Shown here in pieces: positions 16,407 to 25,221 of a DNA stretch of 64,000 nucleotides. The stretch comes from DATKZS01 sp035527835 [NCBI: bacterium] (GTDB lineage: Bacteria; RBG-13-61-14). The DNA lies in contig DATKZS010000005.1 in assembly GCA_035527835.1 (NCBI GenBank), positions 1 through 64,000 of the forward strand. Direction: 5' to 3'. Position numbers and translations under genes: made by a program. The notes beneath the pieces were generated by a model. The model was not told the origin of the DNA. It saw nothing but the letters and a program-made list of their open reading frames with translations, and did no database searches. Position 1 is the first letter of the stretch. Every line of letters starts with the position of its first letter.

Positions 16407-16790
16407 ATGAAAACGGAAGAAGCTAAGGCGGTAGGACAACGGATACGAAAGCTCCGGGGCGACAAGACCCAAGTCGAGTTCGCGGAGGATCTGGGAATCA
16501 GACAATCGATGATCTGCCGTTATGAAGCCGGTACGCAGTTGCCAAGGGTTCCCGCGCTCTTCCGGATCGCTCAGTACGAAGGAGTCAGTATCGAGTGGCT
16601 CCTCACAGGAAAAGCCGATCCCGCTGCTCAGCCCATGGCCAGAGATCAGATCATTAATCTGGCGGCGAAGGCTCTCATCAAAACGGGTGATCCCGAAACC
16701 AAAGAGTTCACTGAGATGATGGCCTATTTATTCAAGAACCGCAGGACAATGCAACGGGTATTGAGCTACTACCGATTCATGAGTCGCTAA
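16407..16790 (+). CDS. XRE-family helix-turn-helix regulator
   Basis: 127-residue DNA-binding protein. The HTH is at about residues 8-62 (VGQRIRKLRGDKTQVEFAED, LGIRQSMICRYEAGTQLP, then GVSIEWLLTG), typical of Cro/C1-type repressors. The C-terminal 55 residues (KALIKTGDPETKEFTEMM) form a short helical tail of unknown role. AGAGG site before the ATG. It stands alone between decayed genes and the inositol-type locus, so its target is not evident. Confidence 0.85.
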   Translation: MKTEEAKAVGQRIRKLRGDKTQVEFAEDLGIRQSMICRYEAGTQLPRVPALFRIAQYEGVSIEWLLTGKADPAAQPMARDQIINLAAKALIKTGDPETKEFTEMMAYLFKNRRTMQRVLSYYRFMSR

Positions 16791-17084
16791 GATCTCATAT
16801 TTCAGCTTAAGCTGATAAAGAACGAGGACATCCTGTTCCACACTATAGATGAAGTTGTCCAAAAGGATGCTCCATAGTTGGAACTGCAAAGGGAACGTCG
16901 CTCAGATGCGCTCCCTCTTCCACAAGGAAAGTTGCGCCCTCATATAGGTCTCCTAACACCTGAAATTGTATGATGAAATTGGACTTTACAGCCGAAGTTT
17001 ATAAGCATGTCTCGTTCGTCCCCCTCTGGTCCACTGGTCTCGTAGCCCCGGGGCGCGGGTCCCGGTTGTTTGATCATCATGGCA
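16791..17084. other. Spacer with no recognisable gene
   Basis: Just under 300 bases between the XRE gene and the convergent dehydrogenase. A short palindrome (TTTCAGCTTAAGCTGATAAA) right after the XRE stop could weakly end transcription. Otherwise nothing is supported. Confidence 0.4.
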
Positions 17085-18110
17085 TTACTCGAGGGGAATC
17101 TCCGAGAGCTTGACGGGGCGCCTTTGGGCGAGGGACAGCTTGGCCGCCAGGCCGACGCGGAGGTTCTGCAGCCCATCCTCGCCGGTGACAAGGGTCGGCT
17201 TTCCTCCCGCGACCGCATCGAGGAAGGCGCGCATTTCAGCGACAAAGGCCTGCTGGTAGCGCTCGAGGAAGAAGTAGAGGGGCTTCTCGCCAATACACCC
17301 GGACTCGGTTGAGAGCTTGACGGTGCTGGGCGCGTCGTTCTCGGCGGCGGCCGCGCCCTTGGACCCGAACACCTCGACGCGCTGGTCGTAGCCGTAGGCC
17401 GCGCGGCGCGAGTTGTCAATCACGGCCAGGGCGCCGCTCTCGAACCGCAGCGTGACGACGGCCGTGTCCACGTCACCGGCCTTCCCGATCGCTTCGTCAA
17501 TGAGAACGGCGCCCGCGGCATAAACCTCGTCAACCTCGCTCCCCGCCTGGAACCGGGCCATGTCGAAATCGTGGATGGTCATGTCGAGAAAGATACCGCC
17601 CGAAACCGCGATGTAAGCGGCGGGCGGCGGCGCGGGGTCGCGCGAGCTGATCTTGATAAGCTGCGGAGTACCGACCGCCCCGGACTCGACCAGCTCGCGG
17701 ACCCGGCGGAAGTTATGGTCGAAGCGCCGGTTGAAGCCCACCTGCAATTTAACCCCGGCCTTCTGCACCGCGTCGAGGGCCGCGCGCACCTTTGCCACCG
17801 TCAGGTCCACGGGCTTTTCGCAGAAAATATGCTTGCCGGCCTTCGCCGCGGCGACCACGAGGTCCGCGTGGGTGTCGGTTGAAGAACAAATGAGCACGGC
17901 CTGAATATCTTTGTCGGCGAGCAGAGCGGCCGGATCCTTCACGATGGATGTAACGCCAAGGTTTTTCGCCCAGGCTTCGATTTCCGGCGTCAGATTCAGG
18001 TCGGCGATCCCTTTGAGCCGGCCCTGGGACATCGAGGAAACAATATTTTCCGCGTGGATCTTGCCGATCCGCCCCACTCCGATGATGCCGACGTTGACAG
18101 GCGCTTGCAT
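17085..18110 (-). CDS. iolG: Inositol 2-dehydrogenase-like oxidoreductase (Gfo/Idh/MocA)
   Basis: 341-residue NAD(P)-dependent oxidoreductase, likely oxidising myo-inositol or a related cyclitol to the 2-keto form. The N-terminal Rossmann motif is VGIIGVGRIGKIHAENI. Other family signatures are AVLICSSTDTHADLV, the conserved HIFCEKPVDLTV with its catalytic Lys, LQVGFNRRFDHNF, GGIFLDMTIHDFDMARF with the Asp/His pair, and a C-terminal TGEDGLQNLRVGLAAKLS. Strong GAGGAGG site. It lies downstream of a sugar-type ABC transporter and an IolI-like isomerase on the same strand, which supports a cyclitol pathway. Exact substrate is inference. Confidence 0.88.
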   Translation of the reverse strand: MQAPVNVGIIGVGRIGKIHAENIVSSMSQGRLKGIADLNLTPEIEAWAKNLGVTSIVKDPAALLADKDIQAVLICSSTDTHADLVVAAAKAGKHIFCEKPVDLTVAKVRAALDAVQKAGVKLQVGFNRRFDHNFRRVRELVESGAVGTPQLIKISSRDPAPPPAAYIAVSGGIFLDMTIHDFDMARFQAGSEVDEVYAAGAVLIDEAIGKAGDVDTAVVTLRFESGALAVIDNSRRAAYGYDQRVEVFGSKGAAAAENDAPSTVKLSTESGCIGEKPLYFFLERYQQAFVAEMRAFLDAVAGGKPTLVTGEDGLQNLRVGLAAKLSLAQRRPVKLSEIPLE

Positions 18111-18129
18111 TAGATACCTCCTCGCAGTT

Positions 18130-18285
18130 TCGGACTGATTTTTGCCCTTCGCTTCCGCCGCCCCAGGCCAGGATGAAATCGAGGCTTTGCCGGACCGGGT
18201 TCGCGAGTTTCTCGGGGGTCAGGTTTTGGATCGCGGGCGGGAAGCTGGTGTTCCGGTGGAGTCCGGCCCGCGGTTTCCATCCCAT
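18130..18285 (-). pseudogene. 3'-end remnant of a second IolI-like isomerase gene
   Basis: Minus-strand codons read FPPAIQNLTPEKLANPVRQS and LDFILA. This closely matches the C-terminus of the isomerase at 18828-19664 (FSPAIQNLGRDQLADAVRQS, LDFILS). The stop is lost (TGG instead of TGA) and upstream homology ends near 18245. It is either the tail of a duplicated gene or the duplication left when the HicBA cassette entered. Confidence 0.7.
18143..18242 (-). repeat. Direct repeat, copy 1, flanking the HicBA pair
   Basis: About 100 bp matching 18806-18908 at roughly 80% by eye and in the same orientation. The best-conserved block codes RQSLDFIL. Together the copies bracket hicA and hicB. Confidence 0.75.
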
Positions 18286-18287
18286 GG

Positions 18288-18506
18288 TTATTTATATTCC
18301 ATGAACTCCTCAATGGAAAGTCCGGCCCGGATGATTTGCGTTCTCAGGAGGGCAGGCGCGACTTCTTTATGGTCGGGAATCACCAGGGGAGGCTTTTCGG
18401 GATGCTTGAGGATGATATGGCTTCCGGTTTGGCGGGCGATCTGATAGCCGAATTTGCAGAAGATTTTGACGGCTTTATGGCCGGAAATATTGGCGAGCCG
18501 CTTCAT
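18288..18506 (-). CDS. hicA: HicA-type mRNA interferase toxin
   Basis: 72-residue double-stranded-RNA-binding-fold toxin that cleaves mRNA when its antitoxin is lost. Visible: MKRLANISGHKAVKIFCKFG, the catalytic His region RQTGSHIILKHP, and LVIPDHKEVAPALLRTQIIR ending in FMEYK. The ATG overlaps the hicB stop (ATGA), so the order is antitoxin then toxin. It lies inside the inositol-type locus between two direct repeats, pointing to module insertion. Confidence 0.92.
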   Translation of the reverse strand: MKRLANISGHKAVKIFCKFGYQIARQTGSHIILKHPEKPPLVIPDHKEVAPALLRTQIIRAGLSIEEFMEYK

Positions 18507-18709
18507 CCCGCCCCGGCGACTTTCAGGTGTTTGGTCTTGGGCGCTTCGCGGTTTTGTTCCTTCAGGACCTCCAGGTAGCCCTGGATGGCATCGCGGACGT
18601 TGGTCAAAACCTCCTTTTCGGTCCGCCCCTGGGACATACAGCCGGGCAAAGCCGGGACATCCGCTATATACCAATCGCCATCTTTGGTTATGAAGACATC
18701 ATATTCCAT
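18503..18709 (-). CDS. hicB: HicB-type antitoxin
   Basis: 68-residue antitoxin: the partial RNase H fold MEYDVFITKDGDWYIADVPA, then LPGCMSQGRTEKEVLTNVRD and AIQGYLEVLKEQ. No separate DNA-binding domain is present beyond the short lysine-rich tail (KTKHLKVAGAG), so it is a minimal HicB. AAAGGAA ribosome site. Co-transcribed and overlapping with hicA. Confidence 0.92.
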   Translation of the reverse strand: MEYDVFITKDGDWYIADVPALPGCMSQGRTEKEVLTNVRDAIQGYLEVLKEQNREAPKTKHLKVAGAG

Positions 18710-18805
18710 GTGCGATTCCTTTCACGGATAAGGATAGCCGACCCCTTGAAAAAGTCAAACTTATTTTCCGAGCCACAAAACAGGTTATCCGCGGTTGCAT
18801 CTTCG

Positions 18806-18908
18806 GCCGCCTTTCGCTTGGGCCGCCTCAGGAGAGGATGAAATCGAGGCTTTGCCGGACCGCGTCCGCGAGTTGGTCCCGGCCCAGGTTCTGGATCGCG
18901 GGCGAGAA
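18806..18908 (-). repeat. Direct repeat, copy 2, at the 3' end of the isomerase gene
   Basis: Overlaps the last codons and stop of the isomerase and about 20 bases beyond. Pairs with 18143-18242. Confidence 0.75.
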
Positions 18909-19664
18909 GGGCTCGAAAGAAAAATCGCCCGCAAAGCCCAGCCGGGAAAGACGCAATATTTGCTCTTTGCTGTTCATACGATCGGCGGGTCCGACCAGGA
19001 CCCGGTGTTCGTCACGTAAGTCGCCGGGGGGGAGGGCGATTTCGACGCCGGAGACGTGGACCAGGCCGGTATTCGCAACATCGTAAGCCCCTCCGAGAAT
19101 CGTTTGGTCCTCCGGCCCGATGTAGTGGTGGAAGGTGTCGTGAACGATGCGGTAACAGGCGAAACCCGACTTCCGTATCGTCTCCTGGGCCAGGACCAGC
19201 GAGGCGAGCGATGAGATGGCGAACCCGAGCGGCTCGATCAGCCCCAGGATGCCGGCGCTGGTGAAAAGAGGGCCGAAAGCCGAAAGCGCCTCGGTCGTCT
19301 CGGCGGCGCGCCGCGCCGGCGGGCGCGCATCGTTTTGATCGTTGTTCGGGCAAAGGACCACGGCGCCGCAGCCGATTGACTTTGCCAATTCGAGAAGTGC
19401 CCCTAGCTCCGACATAGCCTTTGCCCGGACCGACGCGAGGTTGAACCTTTGCAGCGCATTGATGGAGATGACTTCAATGCCCTTATCCGCGGCCATGTGC
19501 GCGGCGGCGGCGGGCGGCAGGTTGTCCACCGCGTCGCGGCTTCCCATGTCATTTCTGAGCTCCACCTTGCGGATGCCCACCGAGGCCGCGAATTCAAAGA
19601 ACTCCTTGAGTCCCAGCGAAGGCGCGATGATTCGGTTCAGGCCGAAACGCTGCCGGTCGAGCAT
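18828..19664 (-). CDS. IolI-like TIM-barrel sugar/cyclitol isomerase
   Basis: 278-residue xylose-isomerase-fold enzyme, likely interconverting keto-inositols or a related keto sugar. The start was set at the ATG behind GAGGAGG. Features match 2-keto-myo-inositol isomerase: KVELRND (strand 2), EVISINALQRFN, GAVVLCPNND, GLIEPLGF with the metal-ligand Glu, RIVHDTFHHYIG with Asp and His ligands, HVSGVEIA, DEHRVLVGPADRMN and FSFEPFSPAIQNL with the last Glu. It follows the ABC permease on the same strand and precedes the iolG-like gene, fitting inositol breakdown. A generic sugar-phosphate isomerase/epimerase is the alternative. Confidence 0.82.
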   Translation of the reverse strand: MLDRQRFGLNRIIAPSLGLKEFFEFAASVGIRKVELRNDMGSRDAVDNLPPAAAAHMAADKGIEVISINALQRFNLASVRAKAMSELGALLELAKSIGCGAVVLCPNNDQNDARPPARRAAETTEALSAFGPLFTSAGILGLIEPLGFAISSLASLVLAQETIRKSGFACYRIVHDTFHHYIGPEDQTILGGAYDVANTGLVHVSGVEIALPPGDLRDEHRVLVGPADRMNSKEQILRLSRLGFAGDFSFEPFSPAIQNLGRDQLADAVRQSLDFILS

Positions 19665-19694
19665 AATGGTCCTCCTCTTAAGCCGGAAAATTTT

Positions 19695-19770
19695 TAACAA
19701 GGATATTCAGGATGTTCAGGATTCAAAAAGAACCGGGGATTATCCCGGGAATCCTGAATATCCTTGTTAA
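19695..19770. repeat. Palindrome with GGATATTCA-type 9-bp repeated arms
   Basis: The left arm (about 19696-19724) carries GGATATTCA, GGATGTTCA, GGATTCA. The right arm (about 19749-19770) is the complement, separated by a small CCGGG-centred hairpin. Lies between isomerase and permease genes. Confidence 0.8.
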
Positions 19771-19814
19771 TAATCTTTTCATCTGAGATTGCCGTGCCGG
19801 TTAATAAACCATTT

Positions 19815-20849
19815 CTATTTGCCGCCCTTGTTCTTCTGCTGGTCCAGAATAACCGCGCCGACTATGATTGCGCCCTTGATGATCTGCTGCCAGTACGCGG
19901 ATACGTTGGTGAGATCGAGAGTGTTATTGAGGATGCCGATGATGAGCGCGCCTATGATCGTTCCCGGGATACTCCCGATCCCGCCCGCCGACAGGGAGGC
20001 GCCGCCGATGACCGCCGCGGTAATGGCGTCGAATTCGTACCCTGCGCCGAGTCCGGGCTGTCCTGATCCGATCCGGGATGACACCACGATTCCGCCCAGG
20101 GCCGCCAGGAAACCGGCATACGCATAAATCAGTAATTTGTACTTCGCGACGTTGATCCCCGAGACGTGCGCGGCTTGCTCGTTGCCGCCGATCGCGTAGA
20201 TATATTTGCCGAACTTGGTCCGCGAATACAGAATATGCGTTACGATCGCCATGACGACCAGGATCAAAATCGGAATCGGCAGACCCGCGAGGTCGCCCTG
20301 GCCGATGAAATTATAATCGTCCCTGAGGTTTGATATTGGCCGCCCGGTCGTGAAAAGCATGGCCGCGCCTCGGGCCGCGGAGAACATTCCCAGGGTCGCG
20401 ATAAAGGGCGGTATCTTGGCCTTGGCCACGAGGAAGCCATTGATGCCTCCCGCCAGCATCCCCACCAGGCAGCCCGCGATAATCGAGACATAAACAGGAT
20501 TCCCGGCGATGGCCGGATAGAGGACACGGGCGCCAGTCGGCAACTGCGAGCAGGCGGCCGCGACGACACAGGCGAGGCCGACGACGGAGCCTGACGAGAG
20601 GTCAATGCCGGCGGTGACGATGACGCCGGTGACCCCCAGGGCGATCAGGCCGATGATGGAAATCTGCCGGACGATATTGATCAGATTCATCCTGGTAAGG
20701 AAAGCGGGTGACAATAATGAAGCGATGATGAGCATCCCCAGGAAAATAAAAAATATCCCGTATTTCCGTAAGAGATTATTGATGAATGCTCGAGGTGAAT
20801 GCCGGCTGGTCTTGCTTTCTTTGGTCGTTTCCACCGTGTCCCTGTCCAC
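19815..20849 (-). CDS. Sugar ABC transporter permease (RbsC family)
   Basis: 344-residue inner-membrane permease with about eight to ten hydrophobic segments. Family landmarks: [20 protein letters not shown] near residue 80, AAGCLVG-like and [20 protein letters not shown], the EAA-like [20 protein letters not shown], and [20 protein letters not shown]. It starts with GTG behind a G-rich site. Forms a CUT2 importer with the ATPase at 21063 and the binding protein at 22914. Only one permease gene is visible, so it probably works as a homodimer. Confidence 0.92.
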   Translation of the reverse strand: MDRDTVETTKESKTSRHSPRAFINNLLRKYGIFFIFLGMLIIASLLSPAFLTRMNLINIVRQISIIGLIALGVTGVIVTAGIDLSSGSVVGLACVVAAACSQLPTGARVLYPAIAGNPVYVSIIAGCLVGMLAGGINGFLVAKAKIPPFIATLGMFSAARGAAMLFTTGRPISNLRDDYNFIGQGDLAGLPIPILILVVMAIVTHILYSRTKFGKYIYAIGGNEQAAHVSGINVAKYKLLIYAYAGFLAALGGIVVSSRIGSGQPGLGAGYEFDAITAAVIGGASLSAGGIGSIPGTIIGALIIGILNNTLDLTNVSAYWQQIIKGAIIVGAVILDQQKNKGGK

Positions 20850-20907
20850 TTCGGCCCCCTTTACTCTTTCGGTTCTTCACGATCAAGAGTGGATGGAATT
20901 CTAAATT

Positions 20908-21000
20908 CGTAGGGCGTAGAGCGCAGGGCGTAGAGCGTGAAGATATTCACTGCGCGCCTCTCCCACTCACGCCCTTCGCCCTTCGCTCTACGCTCTACTC
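20908..21000. repeat. Palindrome with CGTAGAG/CGTAGGG 7-bp repeated arms
   Basis: Left arm 20908-20941 has four to five CGTAGRG-like units. Right arm about 20966-21000 has the complement (CGCCCTT, CGCTCTA). Lies between permease and ATPase genes. Confidence 0.8.
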
Positions 21001-21062
21001 CAGTCTTTTTCGTCTCCGCGTCTCATTTCAAGATCCACTCGCAAGCGCGAAGAACCACTCTT

Positions 21063-22565
21063 TCACGCCGTGGCCAGGCTCATGCCCGTAGCCAGGTGCA
21101 GGATCTTCTCCTGGGTCGCTTCCGCCCTGCTTAGCTCGCCGATCTTATCGCCTTCATGCATAACCATGATCCGATCACTCATTCCCAGAATCTCAGGCAG
21201 CTCGGAAGAGATCATTATTATCGTCTTGCCTTGACGCGTGAGCTCCGTCATAAGTCGGTGAACTTCGGCCTTGGCTCCCACATCAATACCGCGCGTTGGT
21301 TCGTCCAGGATTAAAATGCTCGGTTCGGTCAGCAGCCAGCGCGAAATCAGGACCTTTTGCTGATTGCCGCCCGAAAGGTACTTTATTATTTGCGTGAGGC
21401 TTGGTGTCTGTATTCGCAATTGATCGCGCATTTTCTCGCAATCGGAAGTGATTTTGCGGAAATCAACAAAAATACCCCGCACATATTTGTTCATATTCGC
21501 GATTACCATATTGTCCCTGACCATCGCGTTTATATAAAGTCCGGTGAGTTTCCTGTCTTCAGTCAGCAGGGCCAATCCCAGGCGGATAGCGTCCGCGGGC
21601 GACCGGATCTCGACTTTCTTCCCGTCCATGAATACTTCCCCGGAATCCCGTCTCGTTACTCCGAATACGGCCTCGAGCAGTTCGGTCCGCCCCGCCCCCA
21701 TGAGACCTGCAACTCCGAATATTTCGCCCCGTTTGACCTCGAAGCTGACGTTCTTGAACCTGGGGCCCGTGAGGCCCCTCACCTCGAGAACGGTTTCGCC
21801 GATATTCGCCGGTTCTTTATGGAACATATCCGTGAGCTCGCGCCCGACCATTTTTTGGATGAGCAGGTTCCGCGTCAGCGTATTCGTCCGGTCAGTGCTG
21901 ATATACTTTCCATCCCGGAACACCGTGATCTCATCGGTGATCTCGAAGACCTCATCCATCTTGTGCGTGATATAGATAATTGATCGGCCCTGTTCTTTCA
22001 GGGAACGGATCGTCTTGAAAAGCACGCTGACTTCCGCTTCCGAAATTGCGGAGGTGGGTTCATCCATCACGATCAAATCGGAATCGTATGATACCGCCTT
22101 GGCGATCTCGATGAGCTGAGTATTGGCGATGCTGAGCTCGGCCATCTTCGTATTTGGATCAAGCTTGATCGCGAGACGATCGAGCAACTCTTTGGTCCTC
22201 CGGTTCATTTTCCTCATATCCACCAGACCATACCAGGTCCTCGTTTCCCGCCCCAAAAAGATATTTTCGGCTATGGTCATATGAGGAATCGGGTTCAATT
22301 CCTGATGAATCATGGAAATGCCCTTGGCCAGCGCGTAATGAGTGTTGGGGACGCTTATTTTCTCGTCTTTGAAAATGATCGTACCGGAATCGGGGGTATA
22401 CATCCCGATCAGGCATTTCATGAGGGTGGACTTCCCCGCGCCGTTCTCGCCCATGAGGGCGTGCACGGTCCCTTTCCGAACTTGAAGCTGGACGTTATCC
22501 AGGGCGCGGACGCCAGGGAACTGTTTGCTGATATTGGTCATGCTCAGCAGGTATTCATCCGCCAT
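21063..22565 (-). CDS. Sugar ABC transporter ATPase with two nucleotide-binding domains (RbsA/MglA family)
   Basis: 500-residue cytoplasmic ATPase. Domain 1: Walker [10 protein letters not shown] near residue 38, Q-loop IHQELNP, a degenerate signature LSIANTQ, Walker [13 protein letters not shown]-loop ITHKMDE. Domain 2: a typical degenerate P-loop GLMGAGRTE near 290, signature LSGGNQQK, Walker [12 protein letters not shown]. Degenerate P-loop 2 is normal for CUT2 ATPases. The changed signature in domain 1 (ANT in place of GxQ/GQ-type residues) is a mild oddity. GGAGGAACGG site precedes the ATG. Confidence 0.95.
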   Translation of the reverse strand: MADEYLLSMTNISKQFPGVRALDNVQLQVRKGTVHALMGENGAGKSTLMKCLIGMYTPDSGTIIFKDEKISVPNTHYALAKGISMIHQELNPIPHMTIAENIFLGRETRTWYGLVDMRKMNRRTKELLDRLAIKLDPNTKMAELSIANTQLIEIAKAVSYDSDLIVMDEPTSAISEAEVSVLFKTIRSLKEQGRSIIYITHKMDEVFEITDEITVFRDGKYISTDRTNTLTRNLLIQKMVGRELTDMFHKEPANIGETVLEVRGLTGPRFKNVSFEVKRGEIFGVAGLMGAGRTELLEAVFGVTRRDSGEVFMDGKKVEIRSPADAIRLGLALLTEDRKLTGLYINAMVRDNMVIANMNKYVRGIFVDFRKITSDCEKMRDQLRIQTPSLTQIIKYLSGGNQQKVLISRWLLTEPSILILDEPTRGIDVGAKAEVHRLMTELTRQGKTIIMISSELPEILGMSDRIMVMHEGDKIGELSRAEATQEKILHLATGMSLATA

Positions 22566-22639
22566 TCCGTTCCTCCGTAAGTCTCATGACGATTTTCCCC
22601 GGCAACTTCGGATCATCCGGATCCACGATACCTAAGATT

Positions 22640-22875
22640 TTACACGGATGAAACGGATGAGACGGATTTCACGGATCGAAATAGAGATGAGGAATCCGTG
22701 TCATCGTTCTTCAATCCGTAGCCCGGGATAAAAACCACCGCGTTTCCGTGTCATCAAGCGTTTTGCGCAAATGGCGGCGGACGGATGGAAACGGATTCCA
22801 CGGATAAGCTCTCTCCGTATTACTCTTATCCGATCCTCTTGATCCGTTACATCCGAGTCATCCGTGTAACTCTTC
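22640..22875. repeat. Palindromic cluster with ACGGATGAA 9-bp repeated units
   Basis: Units of ACGGATGAA/ACGGATGAG/ACGGATTTC at 22642-22678. Complementary CATCCGTGT-like units sit near 22690-22720, and a second set of both orientations at about 22780-22870. Fills most of the 348-base spacer between binding protein and ATPase genes. Confidence 0.75.
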
Positions 22876-22913
22876 TCGAGTCCGCGATAAGTATTCTCAA
22901 ACCGGAAGAACCG

Positions 22914-23858
22914 CTACTTCTTCATGAAGCTCTGGTAGTTCGCCTTGGTGACGAGCTGGTAAGGAACCCAAATGATGCTGTTCTTGACCTTGGGATTGGG
23001 CTTGCCGAGGGCCATCAGGTATGCGGCGTTGATCCCTTCCTCGGCCTGGCCTTTCGGATCCTGGAACACGGTGCAATCGAGTTCGCCCCGGTCCATCGAG
23101 GCCAGGGCATCGTCGCTGCCGTCAACTCCGCAGACGCGGATCCGGCCGAGCTTTCCGGCCGCCTTAATCGCCAACAGGGCGCCGAGCGCCATTTCGTCGT
23201 TGGTGGAGGCGACGCCGGCGATCTCCATGCCGGAAGCGAGCCAGTTCTCCATGAGCGTCTTGCCCTCGTCGCGCTTCCAGTTGGCGGTCTGCTCCGCGAG
23301 GATTTTAATGTCGGGGTACTTCTCGGTGATGACTTGCTTGATTCCGGCGGTTCGGTTGCGCGAGGCTTCGTGGGCGAGCTCGCCCATCATGATGACGATA
23401 TTTCCCTTGCCGCCCATGAGCCGGCCGAGCTCGGTCATCTCGAAAACGCCCGCGTCAATAGACCTCGATCCGACGTAAATCACGCCCGGGGGAAGGTTTT
23501 CGACCTGGCGGTTTAAGTAAACCAGAGGAACCTTCGCTGCGGTGACCATCCTGGTGATCGGCTCGACGGCGGACGCGTCGGGGGGCATGATCACGATTGC
23601 GTCCATCTTCTGAGCAAGAAAATTCTCGACCTGCCCGGTCTGGATCGCCGGGTCGTTCTTGGCGTCGACGATCGTAAGCTCGACGTCCTGGTGAGCGGTC
23701 CCCCATTTCACTATCTCCTCTCGTACATAGGTGAGCCACGCATCATCAAAGAGGGCCATGCTCACGCCGATCTTGACCTTCTTGGCCCGTTCGGTACAGG
23801 TCAATGCCCCGGAGAACGCGATCATAACCATGAGCGCGATCAGGAGAAATCTTTTCAT
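22914..23858 (-). CDS. Sugar/cyclitol ABC transporter substrate-binding lipoprotein (RbsB family)
   Basis: 314-residue periplasmic binding protein. Signal peptide MKRFLLIALMVMIAFSGA ends in a lipobox-like LTC, so it may be lipid-anchored. Family traits: KIGVSMALFDDAWLTYVREE, VENFLAQKMDAIVIMPPDAS, VPLVYLNRQV, ASTNDEMALGALLAIKAAGK, VCGVDGSDDALASMDRGELD, and CTVFQDPKGQAEEGINAAYL. First gene of the minus-strand transporter unit, with a GGAGG site. Fit with the iolG and iolI-like genes suggests an inositol-type ligand. Confidence 0.92.
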   Translation of the reverse strand: MKRFLLIALMVMIAFSGALTCTERAKKVKIGVSMALFDDAWLTYVREEIVKWGTAHQDVELTIVDAKNDPAIQTGQVENFLAQKMDAIVIMPPDASAVEPITRMVTAAKVPLVYLNRQVENLPPGVIYVGSRSIDAGVFEMTELGRLMGGKGNIVIMMGELAHEASRNRTAGIKQVITEKYPDIKILAEQTANWKRDEGKTLMENWLASGMEIAGVASTNDEMALGALLAIKAAGKLGRIRVCGVDGSDDALASMDRGELDCTVFQDPKGQAEEGINAAYLMALGKPNPKVKNSIIWVPYQLVTKANYQSFMKK

Positions 23859-24118
23859 CTTCGGCCTCCTGCTGAAAATTCGAGACCCGCGTATCGAACC
23901 GCAACGCGGCTCGTTTGACGCAAATATTCAGAGCTGAACGACACCCTGGAAGTCGAGCCGGACAAACTATCGGACTTCGAGGACTAAACGTCCACCCGCT
24001 GCTTCAACCCTTTGCCCGCCTTGAATCTAGTGTAGTGTTTCAGCAACGGCTTTACAATGAGCCATCTAATTTACTATAAATAGTTTGCCGCAGATGAACG
24101 CGGATGAACGCAGACAAC
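23859..24118. other. Spacer with fossil fragments and a dispersed repeat
   Basis: On the minus strand near 23985-24030, codons read RFKAGKGLKQRVD before a stop, like the C-terminus of an HU-type DNA-binding protein. On the plus strand near 23930-23987, AELNDTLEVEPDKLSDFED before a stop resembles a chopped gene end. Both are only scraps. From about 24045 begins a repeat shared with 52583-52655. Confidence 0.45.
24045..24117 (+). repeat. Dispersed repeat with GCAGATGAACGCGGATG units, copy 1
   Basis: Shares an AT-rich left part (CGG[C/T]TTTACAATGAGC) and the 10-bp unit array (GCAGATGAAC GCGGATGAAC GCAGA) with 52583-52655. Only the left arm is present here; the insertion sequence begins immediately after it. 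Confidence 0.75.
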
Positions 24119-25221
24119 TGAGGGGTGGGCATAATTAAAGCCCATCCACTATTGGTTTAACATTGGATAAGTTTAAATCATGCTTCCAGTTGTAATAGAT
24201 CAGCAGTTGATGACACAACACGACCAGAAGCATGATCGCCTGATTGTTTTTCAACCCCTTCATCCAGGAGCGGCGATGATCGAAAATATTTTTCAAAATC
24301 TCGAACCGCGGCGCAATCGTGATTTTCCGCCGCGCGTAAACAGCCTGCCCCCGCTCCGATTGATACCAGGCAGCATGGCCGCGACGCCATTCCGGGGTAT
24401 GGCGACGGGCCTCCATCGGTACCAGCATCCGCCGATGATAGCCGCCTCCCGCTTTGATCTCCACTTTTTGAATCAATTTATGGTCGTCATAGCCCTCATC
24501 CGCCAGCACGCGGCGGGTGTCCTCCGGGAGCTCATCAATCATCGGCTCAAACATGGTGTTCTCCGAAATATTATTCGGCTCCACCCAGGCCAGCAGCGGC
24601 AAGGGCAAAGCCCCCGCGCCGGCGCTACACACCACGTGCCGGGCGTAGCCCTGGACCCAGCCCTTATGCATCGAATAACCCCAGCCCGACTCGCGGTCCA
24701 CGTTCCGGAGCCCCTCCGGCACCCCTCCGCGCTCCCGATCCTTCTGGTGCCATTTCGGACCCACGGCCTCAAGCATCGACTTGTCCGCGGCCACCACCGT
24801 CGCGGCGCTTACTCCTTCCGCCAACAGCTTCTCTCCCCAGCTCCGAATCTGGTTTCCGAGCACCGGGGGGAAAAAATTTCAAGCGCCGGCCAAAGGTCCG
24901 CCGATCCGGCAACGAGGGCAGCCCACAGGCTTGGCGAATCGCGGGGTTCTGACCCAAAAACCGATGGAGAGTTTTGAAATGCTTGATCCGCTTCAGAACC
25001 ATCACGATAAAAACTTTAAGCATCACCAACTCATTGTAATCCAGAGGGCGCCCTCGGGGGCGAGGCGTCTCCTCTTCTTCCTCATAAAGCTCGTCCACCA
25101 GCGCCAACAACTTGAGCAAGGTATGATCCTCCGCAACCACGGCGCACCTCCTGGAAAGATTTTTATAAATATCATATCATATTCCCAGAGGTTGGGGGTA
25201 ATTATTTATGCCCAGCCCTCA
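24119..25221 (-). mobile_element. IS5-like insertion sequence with 20-bp inverted repeats
   Basis: Ends are TGAGGGGTGGGCATAATTAA (24119-24138) and the complement of 25202-25221, matching at 18 of 20. About 1.1 kb with one transposase gene on the minus strand. No target duplication is evident, so the copy is older or rearranged. Exact IS family not settled; IS5 superfamily is favoured. Confidence 0.85.
24135..25140 (-). pseudogene. Frameshifted DDE transposase
   Basis: N-terminal part 25140 to about 24866: LDYNELVMLKVFIVMVLKRI, LHRFLGQNPAIRQACGLPSL, PDRRTFGRRLKFFPP. C-terminal part 24863 to 24135 in another frame: VVAADKSMLEAVGPKWHQKD, RRVLADEGYDDHKLIQKVEI, then a basic tail with the late Glu region. 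The break lies on a run of six T and six C (minus strand, 24876-24865) and needs a +1 change. It may be a mutation, an assembly slip, or slippage-based recoding. GGAGG site and GTG start at 25140. Confidence 0.85.

Noticed and set aside
23985-24030. HU-type DNA-binding protein
   Set aside because: Only about 13 residues of C-terminus remain; reported as a scrap within the spacer, not as a gene.
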